Source: Lingula anatina
Lineage: Eukaryota > Brachiopoda > Lingulata > Lingulida > Lingulidae
Assembly: GCF_001039355.2 (NCBI RefSeq)
Contig: NW_019774792.1
Coordinates: 341,346-371,033 of the forward strand
Length of the DNA stretch: 29,688 nucleotides
Direction: 5' to 3'
Shown: positions 12,241 through 23,328 of the stretch, in pieces
Layout: every line of letters starts with the position of its first letter
Position numbering within the stretch: position 1 is the first letter of the stretch
Translations under genes and position numbers: made by a program
Notes under the pieces: model-generated
The model's database searches: none
Told to the model about the DNA's origin: nothing
What the model saw: only the letters and a program-made list of their open reading frames with translations

Positions 12241-12472
12241 AGGGTCATTCCATTGCGCCCCGTCCTCTAACCCCAAATGTAACTTCTGGCCTTTTTGACA
12301 GATTAAGCCAATCTGTTCCAAAAAAAAAATTAAGACAAAACGTAACTGCTTCTGATAGTTTTTTTGATTGTTTGTTTTTAATTCTTAAGCTTCAAAAGGA
12401 AGAATAGATTTTGTAAAAGGAGGAGGGAAAATATTTACTCAAGAGAAAAAAAAGCTGTGGAATGACCTGTAA
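12241..12472. mobile_element. MITE-like segment with GGTCATTCCA inverted termini
   Basis: GGGTCATTCCAT near 12242 is matched by TGGAATGACC near 12460-12470 in inverted orientation, about 230 bp apart, with non-coding A/T-rich DNA between. The size and short terminal inverted repeats suit a non-autonomous DNA transposon. No convincing target-site duplication is visible. Confidence 0.45.
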
Positions 12473-12847
12473 CTAATTTTCCTTGCTGCATTCATCTTTT
12501 TATGTTCACAATAGTGCAATAAAGTAGCCCCTGTAGCATCTCCCTATAAATATAAAGATGAAGCATAAGGATTTTTTTTTTCAAATCCATTTTTTTCTAC
12601 GTGGCAAGCCATATTGACTATTATTTATTTATTTCAAACCCTCCATCGGTGTCAGTTCCACCCAGGGTTGTGCTGCATTGCATGCTTACTTATTCTTCAG
12701 TTGAATTCAATATCTTACATTCTGCTCCAGGCAATGCAGCCTCATTCTGAAAAAACCCAGCTGCTCCGCAATTATGAAACCACACGCTGTTTCCAAGTAC
12801 AGTCCCGCTGTTGCTGATGCAGAGCAAGCCAGGAATTTTTATGCTTT

Positions 12848-12853
12848 TTTATT
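12848..12853 (-). promoter_or_regulatory. Candidate poly(A) signal for CTDNEP1
   Basis: AATAAA on -, about 40 bp past the stop codon. Another copy at 12624-12629 would give a longer 3' UTR. Confidence 0.35.
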
Positions 12854-12891
12854 TTATATATAATATTTGTACCACCTCGGTACATTGGGTG

Positions 12892-15800
12892 CTACCAGAG
12901 CCTGTGTAGATGTAAGTTCCGGCTCAACACTGATCGCGCATCACTGACAAACCTGAGAGCATCGAGCACAGGGAGCAAGTTGAGAAGTGCTGTGTCTGTC
13001 GGGTCAGAAAACCATGACTTGATGGGTATTGCATTGTCTGCAAAAAAATTACGATATACAAAGATATGTAATTACACAACAGTTCAGCAAAACTTAATAT
13101 ATGACATGTGGAGTTCATATAAATTAATAAGATTACAAACAACATGTAAACATTATTTCCAAGCCATTTCAGGGAAATGTTATTATTTGACTTAAAAGGG
13201 CAAAATAAAGGGGTGTTGGAAGAATAATGAAATATTCGTTTTAAATCTAAAATGAAAAGAGAGAAAAGTTTTTTAAAAGTTATGTATACTTCATGCATGG
13301 GAGATTTGAAGTATAAGCAGGGTCAAAGTCATTTTCCCCACTTGAAAAAAAAAATCAGGTCAACCTGACCTATTTTTCATCAAGCTGGGTCACGATGACC
13401 TAGTTTCTCACCTGGATATGCTCTGTATGCTCCAGGAGAATTGTCCAGTATAAACACACTTGACAAATCATTACTTATTGCTGATAGGTCCTTCGTGTAG
13501 CTACCATAGTCTAAATTACAATGCTGGAATTGAAAAAAAATTATAATAAATAATTAAAAGCTGATGTCTCAAACACACTGAATTTAAGCACATAGTTATG
13601 CTTATTTAAGACTCAGGCACTTTGAATGGTATCTAAAACTGTCATTATAATTATAAAAATTTCAAATACCTTGTCATTATCATAATCCAACTTTTTCCAC
13701 ATGTTTTGCTCTCTAAATTACATAATGTACTATATATGGCAAAAAAATTTGTTTTGGAGAACATAATTACTTCATGCTGTTTAGTTGTACAACTAGTAAT
13801 CACTTAAACCAAAATACCCAGCTATAAGTGATTAATCCCAACAAGGAAACACACCCCTCAGTTTTACCTCTAAATATCTTTCAATTTGCAGATCTTTCTT
13901 ACAGCTACAACTGACTTTGTTCACTTCTCAGTCAAGTTTTCAAATTAATGACATTACACTTGTCAACTACTAGTACATGCCTATTGTCTCTTCATTTCAA
14001 CCCACCCCAACACCCTACTGACATGGTGCGCCTTACAAATGCTCTGCAGAAAAAAAAATTCATTTTAATACCTTCACCACTTTTCTCGTATTACACCCCT
14101 TCCCATCTTTTTACCCCCCCACCCCCCCAAGTCCATTTTTACATATTATTCCCCTGTCCACTCACCTGCCTATAGTACCTTCTTTTTAAAAACCCTCTCC
14201 CCTGATCCAGTTTATCTGCTACTGCAGCCCCGTATATCTCCATACTAGCAGTGAAGACTACCAGGTCATACCACTGGCTGACCTGAAATATAGGGAAATA
14301 ACAGGGGTCAGAGAGGTGAAAACTGCCTTCTGGGGCATGTACCACCAGCACAATTAGATTTTTTGGTGTACTAACATTTTTTTTTATTTAGTGAAGAAAT
14401 GATTTTACACTGCTTGATAATGGATTACGCAGATAAACAAACATTCAAAATTACACTAAGACAGAATATGTAAATAGTGTTGACATCATTTTGGCATATT
14501 TGAAGCTTAAGAGTATTAACATGTAGCATATCTTAAACGCATAGAAATATTGCTTGCCATTGATTAATAAGAGGGTCGGATAGAAGGTAGATGGTTACTT
14601 ACTATATCTAAAAAGAAATCTACATGTGGTCTTTTATGTACAAAAAATCTAACTGGATGCCTGTCTATAGTTACCTGCAATGATAAAAATACAATGTCAA
14701 CACTTGTAGTTAGTTTTCAGCATAAGAAACTGTATTCAAACTTCAAAAATAAAAAAGCAACTTCAACTGTAGATATATCAATTTTCAACATGACTTGAAT
14801 TAATAATAATGATCATTTATTTCTTAAATCAATGCCACACCAAATCAGTGCTGCTTACAAATATTACAGTACCTGAAATTTAATCATAAATCAAAACCAA
14901 ACACATTTTAATTAAACTTTTTCTCCAGTGAGTTAAAATAGTGCACCACAGTACTTATTCTGATCTTAAAAGTAACTGCGAATGTTTATTCTAGATGACT
15001 TGTCAAAAGGTTTACTGCTTCACATACTTCTTGTCACGATATTGAATGATGCAAATGTTATATAATTGTGTGCTAAAACTCCAGCAGGCACAAAAATGGA
15101 ATTTAACAAGTGTACACAATAATAAATATTACTTTTAAACCTAAATCTGATTCACATACTTTTAGTACAAAATCTGGCGGTGTTCCAGGCTTAACGGTTT
15201 GTCGCAGTACGCCATCATGGTGGGAGTGGATTAACGTCTCGTCTAAATCTAACACCAACGTTTTTCTTTTCACTATACCTGCAATGCAGAAAAAATGCAC
15301 ATATAAAATCAAAGAAAAATGCACTTTGTTATACAGAAGGGAGTGATCAAGACCTTAAAAATAATTTCAGGTTTTATTTTGCACAGCAAATAACTTTTTC
15401 CACTGTGCTATGATAAAAAGAAAATCTTTTAAAAAAAAAAAATATGGACCCACAGTTTACAGTTCTGAAAGGGGGTCAAAATCTGAAATCTGTATTCAAC
15501 CAAAAAAAAATCAAACATTAAGTCAATGGACTTCACATACACAGCTAATGGGATTTTATTTTTCAGTCTTCAAATACTTACTTAATCTGTGTTTAGACAG
15601 TGGAGACAAGGGAAGGATCTCATATCTAACTGTTTGGTGTTGTATCACCTGAAATAGATCAATACCACTAAAATAACATTACTGAATAATTCAATATCAC
15701 AGAGAAGAGTTTAAAACCAGAGTAGATGAGTAAACATAGTATCACATAATAGGTTAGTATCAGAGGAGTCTAAAATATATTTGTTGGGTTTTGGAAGGAT

Positions 15801-15964
15801 AATCCAAGTTTTTCAGTGTTGTACTAGTAGTTATATATATAAACAGACCATGTAAAGTTGTAACTATTTATAACTGAATAATTGATTGTGTCAATAAACC
15901 CAAAGATAAATTATCAATTGAGGTCACACTGATATATTTACATCCATTGATCAATTGAGGTCAC

Positions 15965-16056
<92 letters not shown>

Positions 16057-18641
16057 ATCTATCATCTCATCCAAAACATGTAAACAACACTTCATTGATT
16101 TATGTTATGATAGAAAACAACATTATTCTATTTTTCACCAATACCCTCATAAAGAATTCATAATTCCAGGGATAATATATATATATAAATATATATACAT
16201 GTATATCCATTCAGCTCCCATTACTTACCAATCACATATGTACACACACACACATAAACACACATACACATACACACATGTATATAATTATATACACCCA
16301 CTCTGAAGTCCTACAAAGGTATGAAATAATCCATAAGTGACATAAGCTGTGCCTTCTGAAAATCAATATATCTAAATCTATGAAATTATGCTTCCCATAT
16401 CCAATATAAAGGTAATAATTGTGCAATGTAATTATAGCTTGGTTCAAACAAGTGTTCTATAATTAGTATTTGAGTTAAACAAGTGTTACATAATTGTCAC
16501 CTGGGAGCTTGAAAGTGCAGACCTCTGCCAAGGAAAAAGGCAATAAATTATAATTTAATATATCTATATTAAGAGATCTAGATTAGGTTGCAATTGTAGT
16601 CACTTATTTCACTCCTGGATTTACTGTCTTACATGAAAGTTTCGTCAACATTTGTGAAGAACTTTCCAAATTATCATTCTCATTAACAAACAAACAGTCA
16701 ACTTTTTTCTAGGCTGAAGTAGAAAAGAAAAAGGAAAAGAACACGTTACAGTAAAACTTATTGTTAATTCTTATCCACTTTATCATTTATGGTCACTGTC
16801 ATGAACTTGCGTATATTCATAGCATACTAATTAAGTTGAGTTCTTAGTGGCAACCCATAAAAATGTTGGATAAATATGACATAATGGATTAATCTGATGA
16901 AAATATCACATGATAATAATAAAAAATATTGATGGATACTGAAAACCAATATGAAATTTCAATACATAAATTAAAACAAATTAAACAACATTAAATATTT
17001 TTTAAGTTTAGCATGTGTGCCTCAATTAGCTGACAACAGGATCTACAACCCCACTGACTTGTGAGTTTAAAACTTTTGTCATGATGCTGAATGATACAAT
17101 TGTTATATATGTGCTAAACTGTCTGCAGACAAAAATGGGATTTAAGATATATACTGCTCTTTAATCTAATTCAAATCTTAAAAGTTGTAAAAATTGAGCA
17201 TGAAAAATGAGGGTAGTAAATTTTAAAAATCCACATCATGCATCTGTCTTTCAAAAACTTTTCAGGTGCTTTCAGACAAGGCAAGGTAGATAAATGATCT
17301 GAACTAATTTAAATAAATTATGCACTTTACTTTTGCTAATTTTGTCTATTAATCAATTAAATGAATGGCCCTTTCTGCCAGGACAAGGTCCACTCAGGGC
17401 ACAATTTGTGGATATGAAGGTCCACTTTTCAGAAAAATACCCCCACCCCACCCCCCCCCCTTTAAAACTGCTAGGGGCCCGGGTTAATGTTTCACACATC
17501 ATCCAGACAACTGAAGCTCTTTATTACTAGAAGGTTGACCGCACTCTGTAAATATGCACATCCCCAATATGGGCCAGCCTGTGCAAACAAATCACTTCTA
17601 TTATGTGTACATTCTACATAAGAACTAACCAAGGAAGTAGGGAAAAGTGAATATACCAGCAACTGTACATACAGGGTTTGACAACAGTCATACCTAACTG
17701 TACTGTTCCTGTGTTTTTGACATTTAATAGACATAAATAAAATAATTAAACCTATGACTGTTTTATAGTAAAGTCAGTGGTATTAAGGCTAGGCAATCAT
17801 TTAGAGCTATCAGTAAAATAAATTTGTGAAGTATTGACTGTAATTTTATAAATAGGTAAACATTTTTTCTTTTTTTTTTTCTTTAAAAAAGTATTTTTAG
17901 TATTTAACTTTGACTGACTTTTTCACAATATTATCCCCACATCTACTATCCAAACTATAAACAAAACAAAAAAAAAATTTAAAAATGCTAGGTCAATTAT
18001 CTTGTGGAATTTGTTTACTCTGGTAAACTCCAGTCAAATATTAAATACTAATTTAAAAAAATAAATTACTATTTCAAGTTGAAAGTCAGCACAACATGCT
18101 GAAAAGCAAACTTTTAGTGTACAATGATTTAATGACTTCCAAGCACACCATCTTCGCACATCATCTTAGTAATAGTAACAGCACTTGTCCGAGTTTGTCA
18201 ATCGCGCTCAATTTTTAAACAGCCCAAACGTTGACTAAATTTAATGGCTAGTAGTCACGCAGCACGGGCACATTAAATCACCTTGACTTATCTTCATATC
18301 ATCAGTGTCCCTACGTGTTCGACCAATGGCAACCGTCTGCGTTAAAAAATCGTTGACGCGTTGCAGTTTTGCAAATGACACTGACCAGAATAAGGTCAAG
18401 TTTCAGTTCCGTGAAAAACAACACCTGAACTTACGCTACATAATTGCGGCACTGTTACTGTTACATACGTATCACTCGATGTCAGCAGAAATCACTCCAT
18501 GCATGCGACGTTCGGGACAAGCACGACATTTATTTCACTTACCGATCGAATTTGTCTTCGTATACAGTAGCAAATGAAACTCCATACTTTCGCCGCGAAT
18601 AACACGAATCCCTTGAGGCCCATAACAAAGTAGGTGTACAT
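12892..18641 (-). CDS. CTDNEP1: CTD nuclear envelope phosphatase 1 / Dullard (7 exons)
   Basis: Exons on -, 5' to 3': 18543-18641, 15582-15648, 15160-15278, 14603-14674, 14166-14282, 13412-13523, 12892-13037. All introns are GT-AG, phases join exactly, and the protein is 243 aa against 244 in human. An N-terminal hydrophobic segment (about residues 7-30) anchors it to the ER/nuclear envelope. A HAD/FCP1-type phosphatase domain follows, with catalytic DLDET (D66 and D68). Other family-conserved blocks are [35 protein letters not shown] and the C-terminal [10 protein letters not shown]. In the family, the enzyme works with a CNEP1R1 subunit to dephosphorylate lipin, limits membrane synthesis, and damps BMP signalling. 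The start is the first in-frame ATG and aligns with the second Met of the human protein. Intron 1 is 2.9 kb and holds most of the repeats. Confidence 0.97.
13357..13400. promoter_or_regulatory. Two perfect IR3 nuclear-receptor palindromes, 30 bp apart
   Basis: AGGTCAaccTGACCT (13357-13371) is a full estrogen-response-element-type inverted repeat. GGTCAcgaTGACC (13388-13400) is a second one with its half-site offset by exactly 30 bp. A further half-site GGTCA sits at 13321-13325. They lie in CTDNEP1 intron 6, starting 11 bp beyond the exon 6 donor. The match to the IR3 consensus is direct; receptor binding is inference. Confidence 0.45.
15968..16054. repeat. (AT)n microsatellite
   Basis: A pure alternating AT tract of 87 bp in CTDNEP1 intron 1. 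It starts directly after the second copy of the ATCAATTGAGGTCAC repeat. Confidence 0.98.
16240..16279. repeat. Interrupted (CA)n microsatellite
   Basis: TACACACACA-type repeat with AA and AT interruptions in CTDNEP1 intron 1. Confidence 0.9.
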
Positions 18642-18800
18642 TCGTGTGGCATTAAAACACTTCTCGTTGAGGCTCCAATTATAAAATTGTGGGCAGCTAG
18701 ATTGTTGGAGAAATTGCAACTTTTTTGCTTCTTGTCAGCTACTACCGACGTGCACCGGATCCGCCATTTAATTTTCCCATGAGTCTACCGAGAATTGCGC
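18642..18800 (-). promoter_or_regulatory. CTDNEP1 5' flank / 5' UTR with an upstream ORF
   Basis: The DNA here is less AT-rich and has CpG dinucleotides, unlike the intron. On -, an ATGGCGG at 18767 opens an 11-codon upstream ORF that ends at TGA 18735-18737, about 94 bp before the CTDNEP1 ATG. No TATA box is evident. If the transcript starts upstream of 18767, this uORF could lower translation. Confidence 0.35.
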
Positions 18801-19048
18801 ACCAGTTTTTGCGCATTTAAACCCACTTCCGCTTTGAAGGCACAGACTGGAGAGGAGAGTTGTGCCCAATCAGACTCCACAATTACCCATTTCAGGCTAG
18901 GAGTCAAATGTCATCTCAATCTATACAATTTACATAAAAATACCATATTCCATGAAAACCTACGCATAAATCTGTGGTTGGGGAGAAGGTACCATTTATA
19001 CCGCATGGCCTATATATATAGGCCTATATATATATATATATATATAGG

Positions 19049-19111
<63 letters not shown>

Positions 19112-19220
19112 CCTTTTTCACTAGATATTCACAGATGTGTCTATATTTTAATGATGGGAGTTTTCTGCACTGTGCAGGTGTCAGAAAGAACTCTGAAGTG
19201 CATGCACATAATAAATTTTG
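18801..19220. repeat. Gene-free stretch dominated by an interrupted (TA)n array
   Basis: The (TA)n array runs 19011-19109. It is punctuated by GGCC at 19007-19010, 19021-19024 and 19047-19050, making repeated TATAGGCCTATA palindromes. No exon is seen on either side. Confidence 0.85.
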
Positions 19221-19820
<600 letters not shown>

Positions 19821-20380
19821 AAGGGGGCCTGGGGATGGGATTTGAAGAAAAGGGAGGGGTAGAAATACATGTATATGTGTAATGTGAAAATTGTCTCTGC
19901 AGTCGCGGTTAAGGACAATTAGTGTGTAGGATGCCGGGTACAACGTCCCAAGTCTAGCTTTGACAGGATAGTCATATTTACATATTTACAAACCCCTGTA
20001 CCCTGCACCCTCCCCCCAAACCACCCACCAACCCACCCACGCCCACACAACCTGAGATTGCCATTGCGCGAACACCTTGAATTACATCTCCGAAAGAGGT
20101 TTTATTTGTTACATCTACTTTGGAAATGGCAGTCGTTTTAGGCCGCATTCAGATTCACATATCGTACCAGCTTGGTCGATCCAACTCTGCAGGATATTCT
20201 CACTTAAGTGCAAACAATACAATCAGCTTAATTGTCTAATACGCCTCTTCAAGCAGCTAGGGGATAATAAACTTTCGTGCGTGTTCGGCTTATTACCCCA
20301 AAGTTGCTCAAGGGGGCGTGCCCGACAATTAATCCGATATCATTGATTGCACAGCGAGAATTCCTGCAGAGTTAAATCGA
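19821..20380. other. Spacer between the two Fn3-like copies
   Basis: No gene is recognisable. A second short match to GCAGTC..GGTTAAGGACA occurs at about 19899-19918, echoing 19785-19802. A C-rich stretch with CCACC repeats lies at 20000-20050. Confidence 0.55.
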
Positions 20381-20538
20381 CCTAACCTTGGTAGCGAGTA
20401 GGCAGGTCATACCGTTTAAAGCGCCTATAATTTTGGCCATTAACAGCGAATTTGTGGTATATTGAATCACTAATTTATTCTTTTCGAAACATCTTTTCCC
20501 GAGCTATTTTTGTGTCAGTGAGTCATGTTAAGTCCCAT

Positions 20539-21288
20539 ATGTCATTATATGCTGGTTCTGTTAGCGTATATACTGATTCTGTTAGCGTAATCTACCCTTT
20601 GAGCATAGAAAACGTACGATTCAGCGACGCCACTCCTTCGGACCTTCGCCCACAAGAGGCAAGCATCACGGGGGTAATTTTTGAAGGACCTTCGCTGACG
20701 GCCTTCGTGAAGGTGAAATACCAAGGTGATGTTTATATAGCATTACAGCGTTCAGAAGACCAAAGCGGGCAATGGGAAGACGTCGCCCAATACCAGTCCC
20801 AATTTGCAGTCTGTCAAGGTCAGGAAGGGAAAAGCAGAGAGACGGTGCTTATCGACACAAAGGAAAAAACCAACCGGTTTTTTTATTATCGTCTGCGTGT
20901 GAGTCGCAGCCAAAAATGGGAGTTTGCTGCATATAGCCCATATTTTCCTTTGACTCTTCCACCCCCTTTTGCTAATATCACCGGCATGCTCCTGGAAGAA
21001 GGAACGAAGAAAGTCGTGGTAACGTATAAGCTTCCGTACGCAGCCAAGGCGTTCATAAAGCTAGAGCGACTGAATAACACTGAAACAGGAGCGTGGGCGA
21101 CTGTGTTCAACCTTAACACAAAACAGTCCCTACTTGGAGCAACAGATCTCAAATTGGTGGATTCCACGGAGAAAGAGAGTCAGAAGGAATACTATTACCG
21201 TATAGCGACGGCTTATGATGGAAACTGGGCAGACGCAGTGTACAGTGAGCCGGAACCGTTGCCTCCAATACCCTTAATCGAGGAATAG
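20539..21288 (+). CDS. Two-domain Fn3-like protein, no family recognised
   Basis: The frame is open from 20452, but its first ATG is 20539, giving 249 aa. Two ~100-residue repeats are visible: about 41-140 (from ASITGVIFEG to FPLTLPP) and 145-240 (from ANITGMLLEEG to EPLPP). Each starts with ITG, has a Trp after a Gly (W79, W186), a YY/YYY-R strand, a second Trp (W127, W230) and a Y-S-P/E end. That is the pattern of a fibronectin-III-like beta sandwich. There is no signal peptide or membrane segment, and only one Cys (92). The first 40 residues include a small DNA repeat (GATTCTGTTAGCGTA-like, twice) and may not be coding. An alternative is a terminal exon with an acceptor AG at about 20607-20608. 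Codon use is more GC-rich than the surroundings. The segment has a decayed partial duplicate upstream. Confidence 0.6.
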   Translation: MSLYAGSVSVYTDSVSVIYPLSIENVRFSDATPSDLRPQEASITGVIFEGPSLTAFVKVKYQGDVYIALQRSEDQSGQWEDVAQYQSQFAVCQGQEGKSRETVLIDTKEKTNRFFYYRLRVSRSQKWEFAAYSPYFPLTLPPPFANITGMLLEEGTKKVVVTYKLPYAAKAFIKLERLNNTETGAWATVFNLNTKQSLLGATDLKLVDSTEKESQKEYYYRIATAYDGNWADAVYSEPEPLPPIPLIEE

Positions 21289-21620
21289 AAAATAGATCGC
21301 CGAATTAACTACTAAAATTTGATTAAAATACCTGTGCGTTGTCATCGTCTCCCGTTAGTACTTGCGAAGGGATGTTTCGAAGTAAATTGCTTGTTTTGTG
21401 CATTCTGATGCTAAATTTTGTCGGTCTATATCTGCCACAATCCTGGGGAATTTTCTACCAAAATTTTGTCCATAGTAAACTAGATGGTGTCGATGGGTAG
21501 CCATGGCATATCCCCAAACGTCCCCGCATTGTTAAGCGTGGCTGTCCCCCAGGGACCTCATCCCCTTGATATCTATGACTATGCCTGGGTCTTTTATGTT
21601 AAACTGTTGCAAATACGAAG
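21289..21620. other. Gene-free flank between the Fn3-like gene and mariner relic
   Basis: Nothing recognisable, apart from 3' flank of the Fn3-like gene. GATTAAAATA at about 21322 is at best a weak poly(A) signal. Confidence 0.5.
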
Positions 21621-22205
21621 TGTGATCAAAAAGTTCTCGGCCTAATATACTTTTATTCAATACATTGGCAGACGATCCAAATCAGTCGATAATTTTATCT
21701 TATCGAAGGTCATTGGTTGAGAAAATAAGATTCCAACGCTTATTATTACACCAGGAAGTCTCTCTAAAGACGAGAAGGGTGTGTAAAACTGACCAAATGC
21801 ACCTGCACACACGTCGCAAGTTGCCATGGCTGCTGTGATTAAATGCGCCCTCATCCCCCATATTCTCCTGATTTAGCCTCGTCTGACTTCTATCTGTTCC
21901 CAAAACTGAAATCTAACCTTTTTGTTAGAAAATTCGGAAGCAATAAAGGTGTCATAGATGCAGTAAATGAGTAGTTGGGGGACCAGGATATAGACTTCTA
22001 TTTTTAAGGGATACACTAATTAGAACAGCGATGGATAAAGTGCATCAAGATGAAGGGAGATTATATTGAAAAGTAATAACCAACTTTTCATTCCTAGGCA
22101 TTCCAAAATACAAGAGCCCTAGATATTGTGAACATGTTTAATAAAAAATGTGAGAGAAAATATGAATATCAATATTGAGAGGGATCCGAAAGTTTTTGTA
22201 ATTGG
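21621..22205 (+). mobile_element. Inactive mariner-like transposon, internally deleted
   Basis: The left end TGTGATCAAAAAGTTCTCGG is mirrored imperfectly by the inverse complement of the right end near 22183-22205. Between them is the C-terminal third of a mariner transposase on +. NAPAHTSQVAMAAV (from about 21797) carries the second catalytic Asp region, although the Asp itself is altered. After a one-base frameshift comes YSPDLASSDFYLFPKLK (about 21861 onward), the region of the third Asp. GVIDAVNE, RWIKCIKMKGDYIEK and the natural stop at 22074-22076 follow. Internal stops interrupt it at least three times. The N-terminal DNA-binding part is missing, since mariner is normally about 1.3 kb. 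It is a dead copy. Confidence 0.85.
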
Positions 22206-22813
22206 CTTTGTTAAAAATATGATATAGAAAGATTATATTTATTTATGCTTGTTATACAGAAATATATAAGCATAAGTAGGTCTAGGTCCGAAATCCCTAC
22301 TTGGGTCGGTTTAAAACAATACACCCGATACTACAGAAATATATGCAAAATTTCCATCTATTTGTACCCGGAAAGGAAACAATCTTCTTTGCGGCTTACA
22401 TGGCTACACATTGATAAAATATCAAATATTTAACAAATATAAAATAGTAAACACACACCTTATGAATATAGCAGACTATTATCTCTCTTATTTATCTAAC
22501 TCAAGAAACATACGGATCATATAGCCCAGTGGGAAGCCACACAGTTGGTACCTCATGCTAATTTAAGAACTATATACATGTACCTACTATGCTTGGTTTG
22601 AAAATGATGTATAAGGTGTGTGTATACTCTTAGTCTAGTAATTAGATATTTTTAAATTTCCATGCGTAGTTAGTTTATGTATCCAAAAATGTAAGTTTGA
22701 TGAGCAGTGGGTACAGTGGTTGCCAATATTTTTTGTTTTTAGAAAAATAGAGCCTTTAGCTGTCGATTTTCAAACTTTGTTTTTCGTCCTGTCAGCTACT
22801 TACTTTCATTGGG
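22206..22813. other. Gene-free stretch
   Basis: AT-rich DNA without exon or transposon signatures that I can identify. Confidence 0.5.
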
Positions 22814-22835
22814 TTATTATTATTATTATTATTAT

Positions 22836-22887
<52 letters not shown>
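22814..22887. repeat. (TTA)n(GTA)n trinucleotide microsatellite
   Basis: TTA repeats to about 22836 switch to about 17 GTA/TAG repeats. A second short TTA block follows at 22921-22935. Confidence 0.97.
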
Positions 22888-22889
<2 letters not shown>

Positions 22890-22991
22890 AATTAGAATTA
22901 TGACTATAAAATCTGAATTGATTATTATTATTATTATAATGAAAATCTTCTGTACAGTTAGCGTATAGGGGAGCAAACGAGCGAATATGAA

Positions 22992-23017
22992 TGTGTGTGT
23001 GTGTGTGTGTGTGTGTG
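22992..23017. repeat. (TG)n microsatellite
   Basis: Thirteen alternating TG units. Confidence 0.97.
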
Positions 23018-23129
23018 CATAAGAGGAGTTTCTTTATATTACTTTTTCTTCAGTCTGTATCTTCACACTATGTACACATTTATTTATTTATTTAATTTAT
23101 TTACTTCAATAAAGTATTTAAAAGATATT

Positions 23130-23328
23130 GTGAACAACAAAAAGAAAAATCAAGAGTGACCCTAAATTCCATGTTAACTGCATAACACTGGAAGTAACAC
23201 TTTCTCTTAAACAAGAAAAGAATAAACTTTTATTTGAAAATGCCGAAAAAGAGAAACAATGGGAAAAAGAGAAAGACTTTTTGCAATCGCAGATTAAAGA
23301 TGAGTTATCAAACGCTCAAGGTTGGAAT
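23130..23328 (+). other. Lys/Glu-rich open frame, possible coiled-coil exon remnant
   Basis: An open frame without an ATG contains LSLKQEKNKLLFENAEKEK and then WEKEKDFLQSQIKDELSNAQ, which reads like a coiled coil. It is followed at 23321 by GT, a poor donor (GTTGGA). No acceptor or neighbouring exon is clear. It could be an exon fragment captured by a repeat or chance composition. Confidence 0.25.

Larger units (their letters stand above)
10771..12891. other. Intergenic region and CTDNEP1 3' flank
   Basis: This contains the promoter side of the 380-aa gene (just right of 10770) and the 3' flank of CTDNEP1. No exon is recognisable. An N lies at 10912. A MITE-like segment at 12241-12472 is listed separately. 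Short open frames here are AT-rich with no family resemblance. Confidence 0.6.
15649..18542 (-). other. CTDNEP1 intron 1 with microsatellites
   Basis: A 2.9-kb intron with no second gene visible. It holds a direct duplication of ATCAATTGAGGTCAC (15913 and 15950), a long (AT)n array (15968-16054), CA repeats (16240-16279) and a C-rich run near 17445-17460. Confidence 0.8.

Noticed and set aside
12614-13195. Short + strand frames near the CTDNEP1 3' end
   Set aside because: They overlap exon 7 in antisense or AT-rich 3' flank, without coding character.
15965-16306. Open frame made mostly of YIYIYI
   Set aside because: A translation of the (AT)n array, as are the similar frames at 5204-5510, 7559-7861 (5' part), 18795-19124 and 19599-19943.
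18642-18719. N-terminal extension of CTDNEP1 beyond residue 1
   Set aside because: The frame is open, but the upstream codon at 18719 is TTG. The first in-frame ATG at 18641 gives the family length and alignment.
20384-20538. Coding extension of the Fn3-like frame upstream of 20539
   Set aside because: There is no ATG, and the decayed copy does not preserve this frame.
21480-21620. Phrase AVPQGP resembling a LINE reverse-transcriptase motif
   Set aside because: Only a few residues match, and no upstream or downstream RT blocks are visible.
22814-23017. CRISPR-like array
   Set aside because: The repeats are simple microsatellites without unique spacers, in animal DNA.
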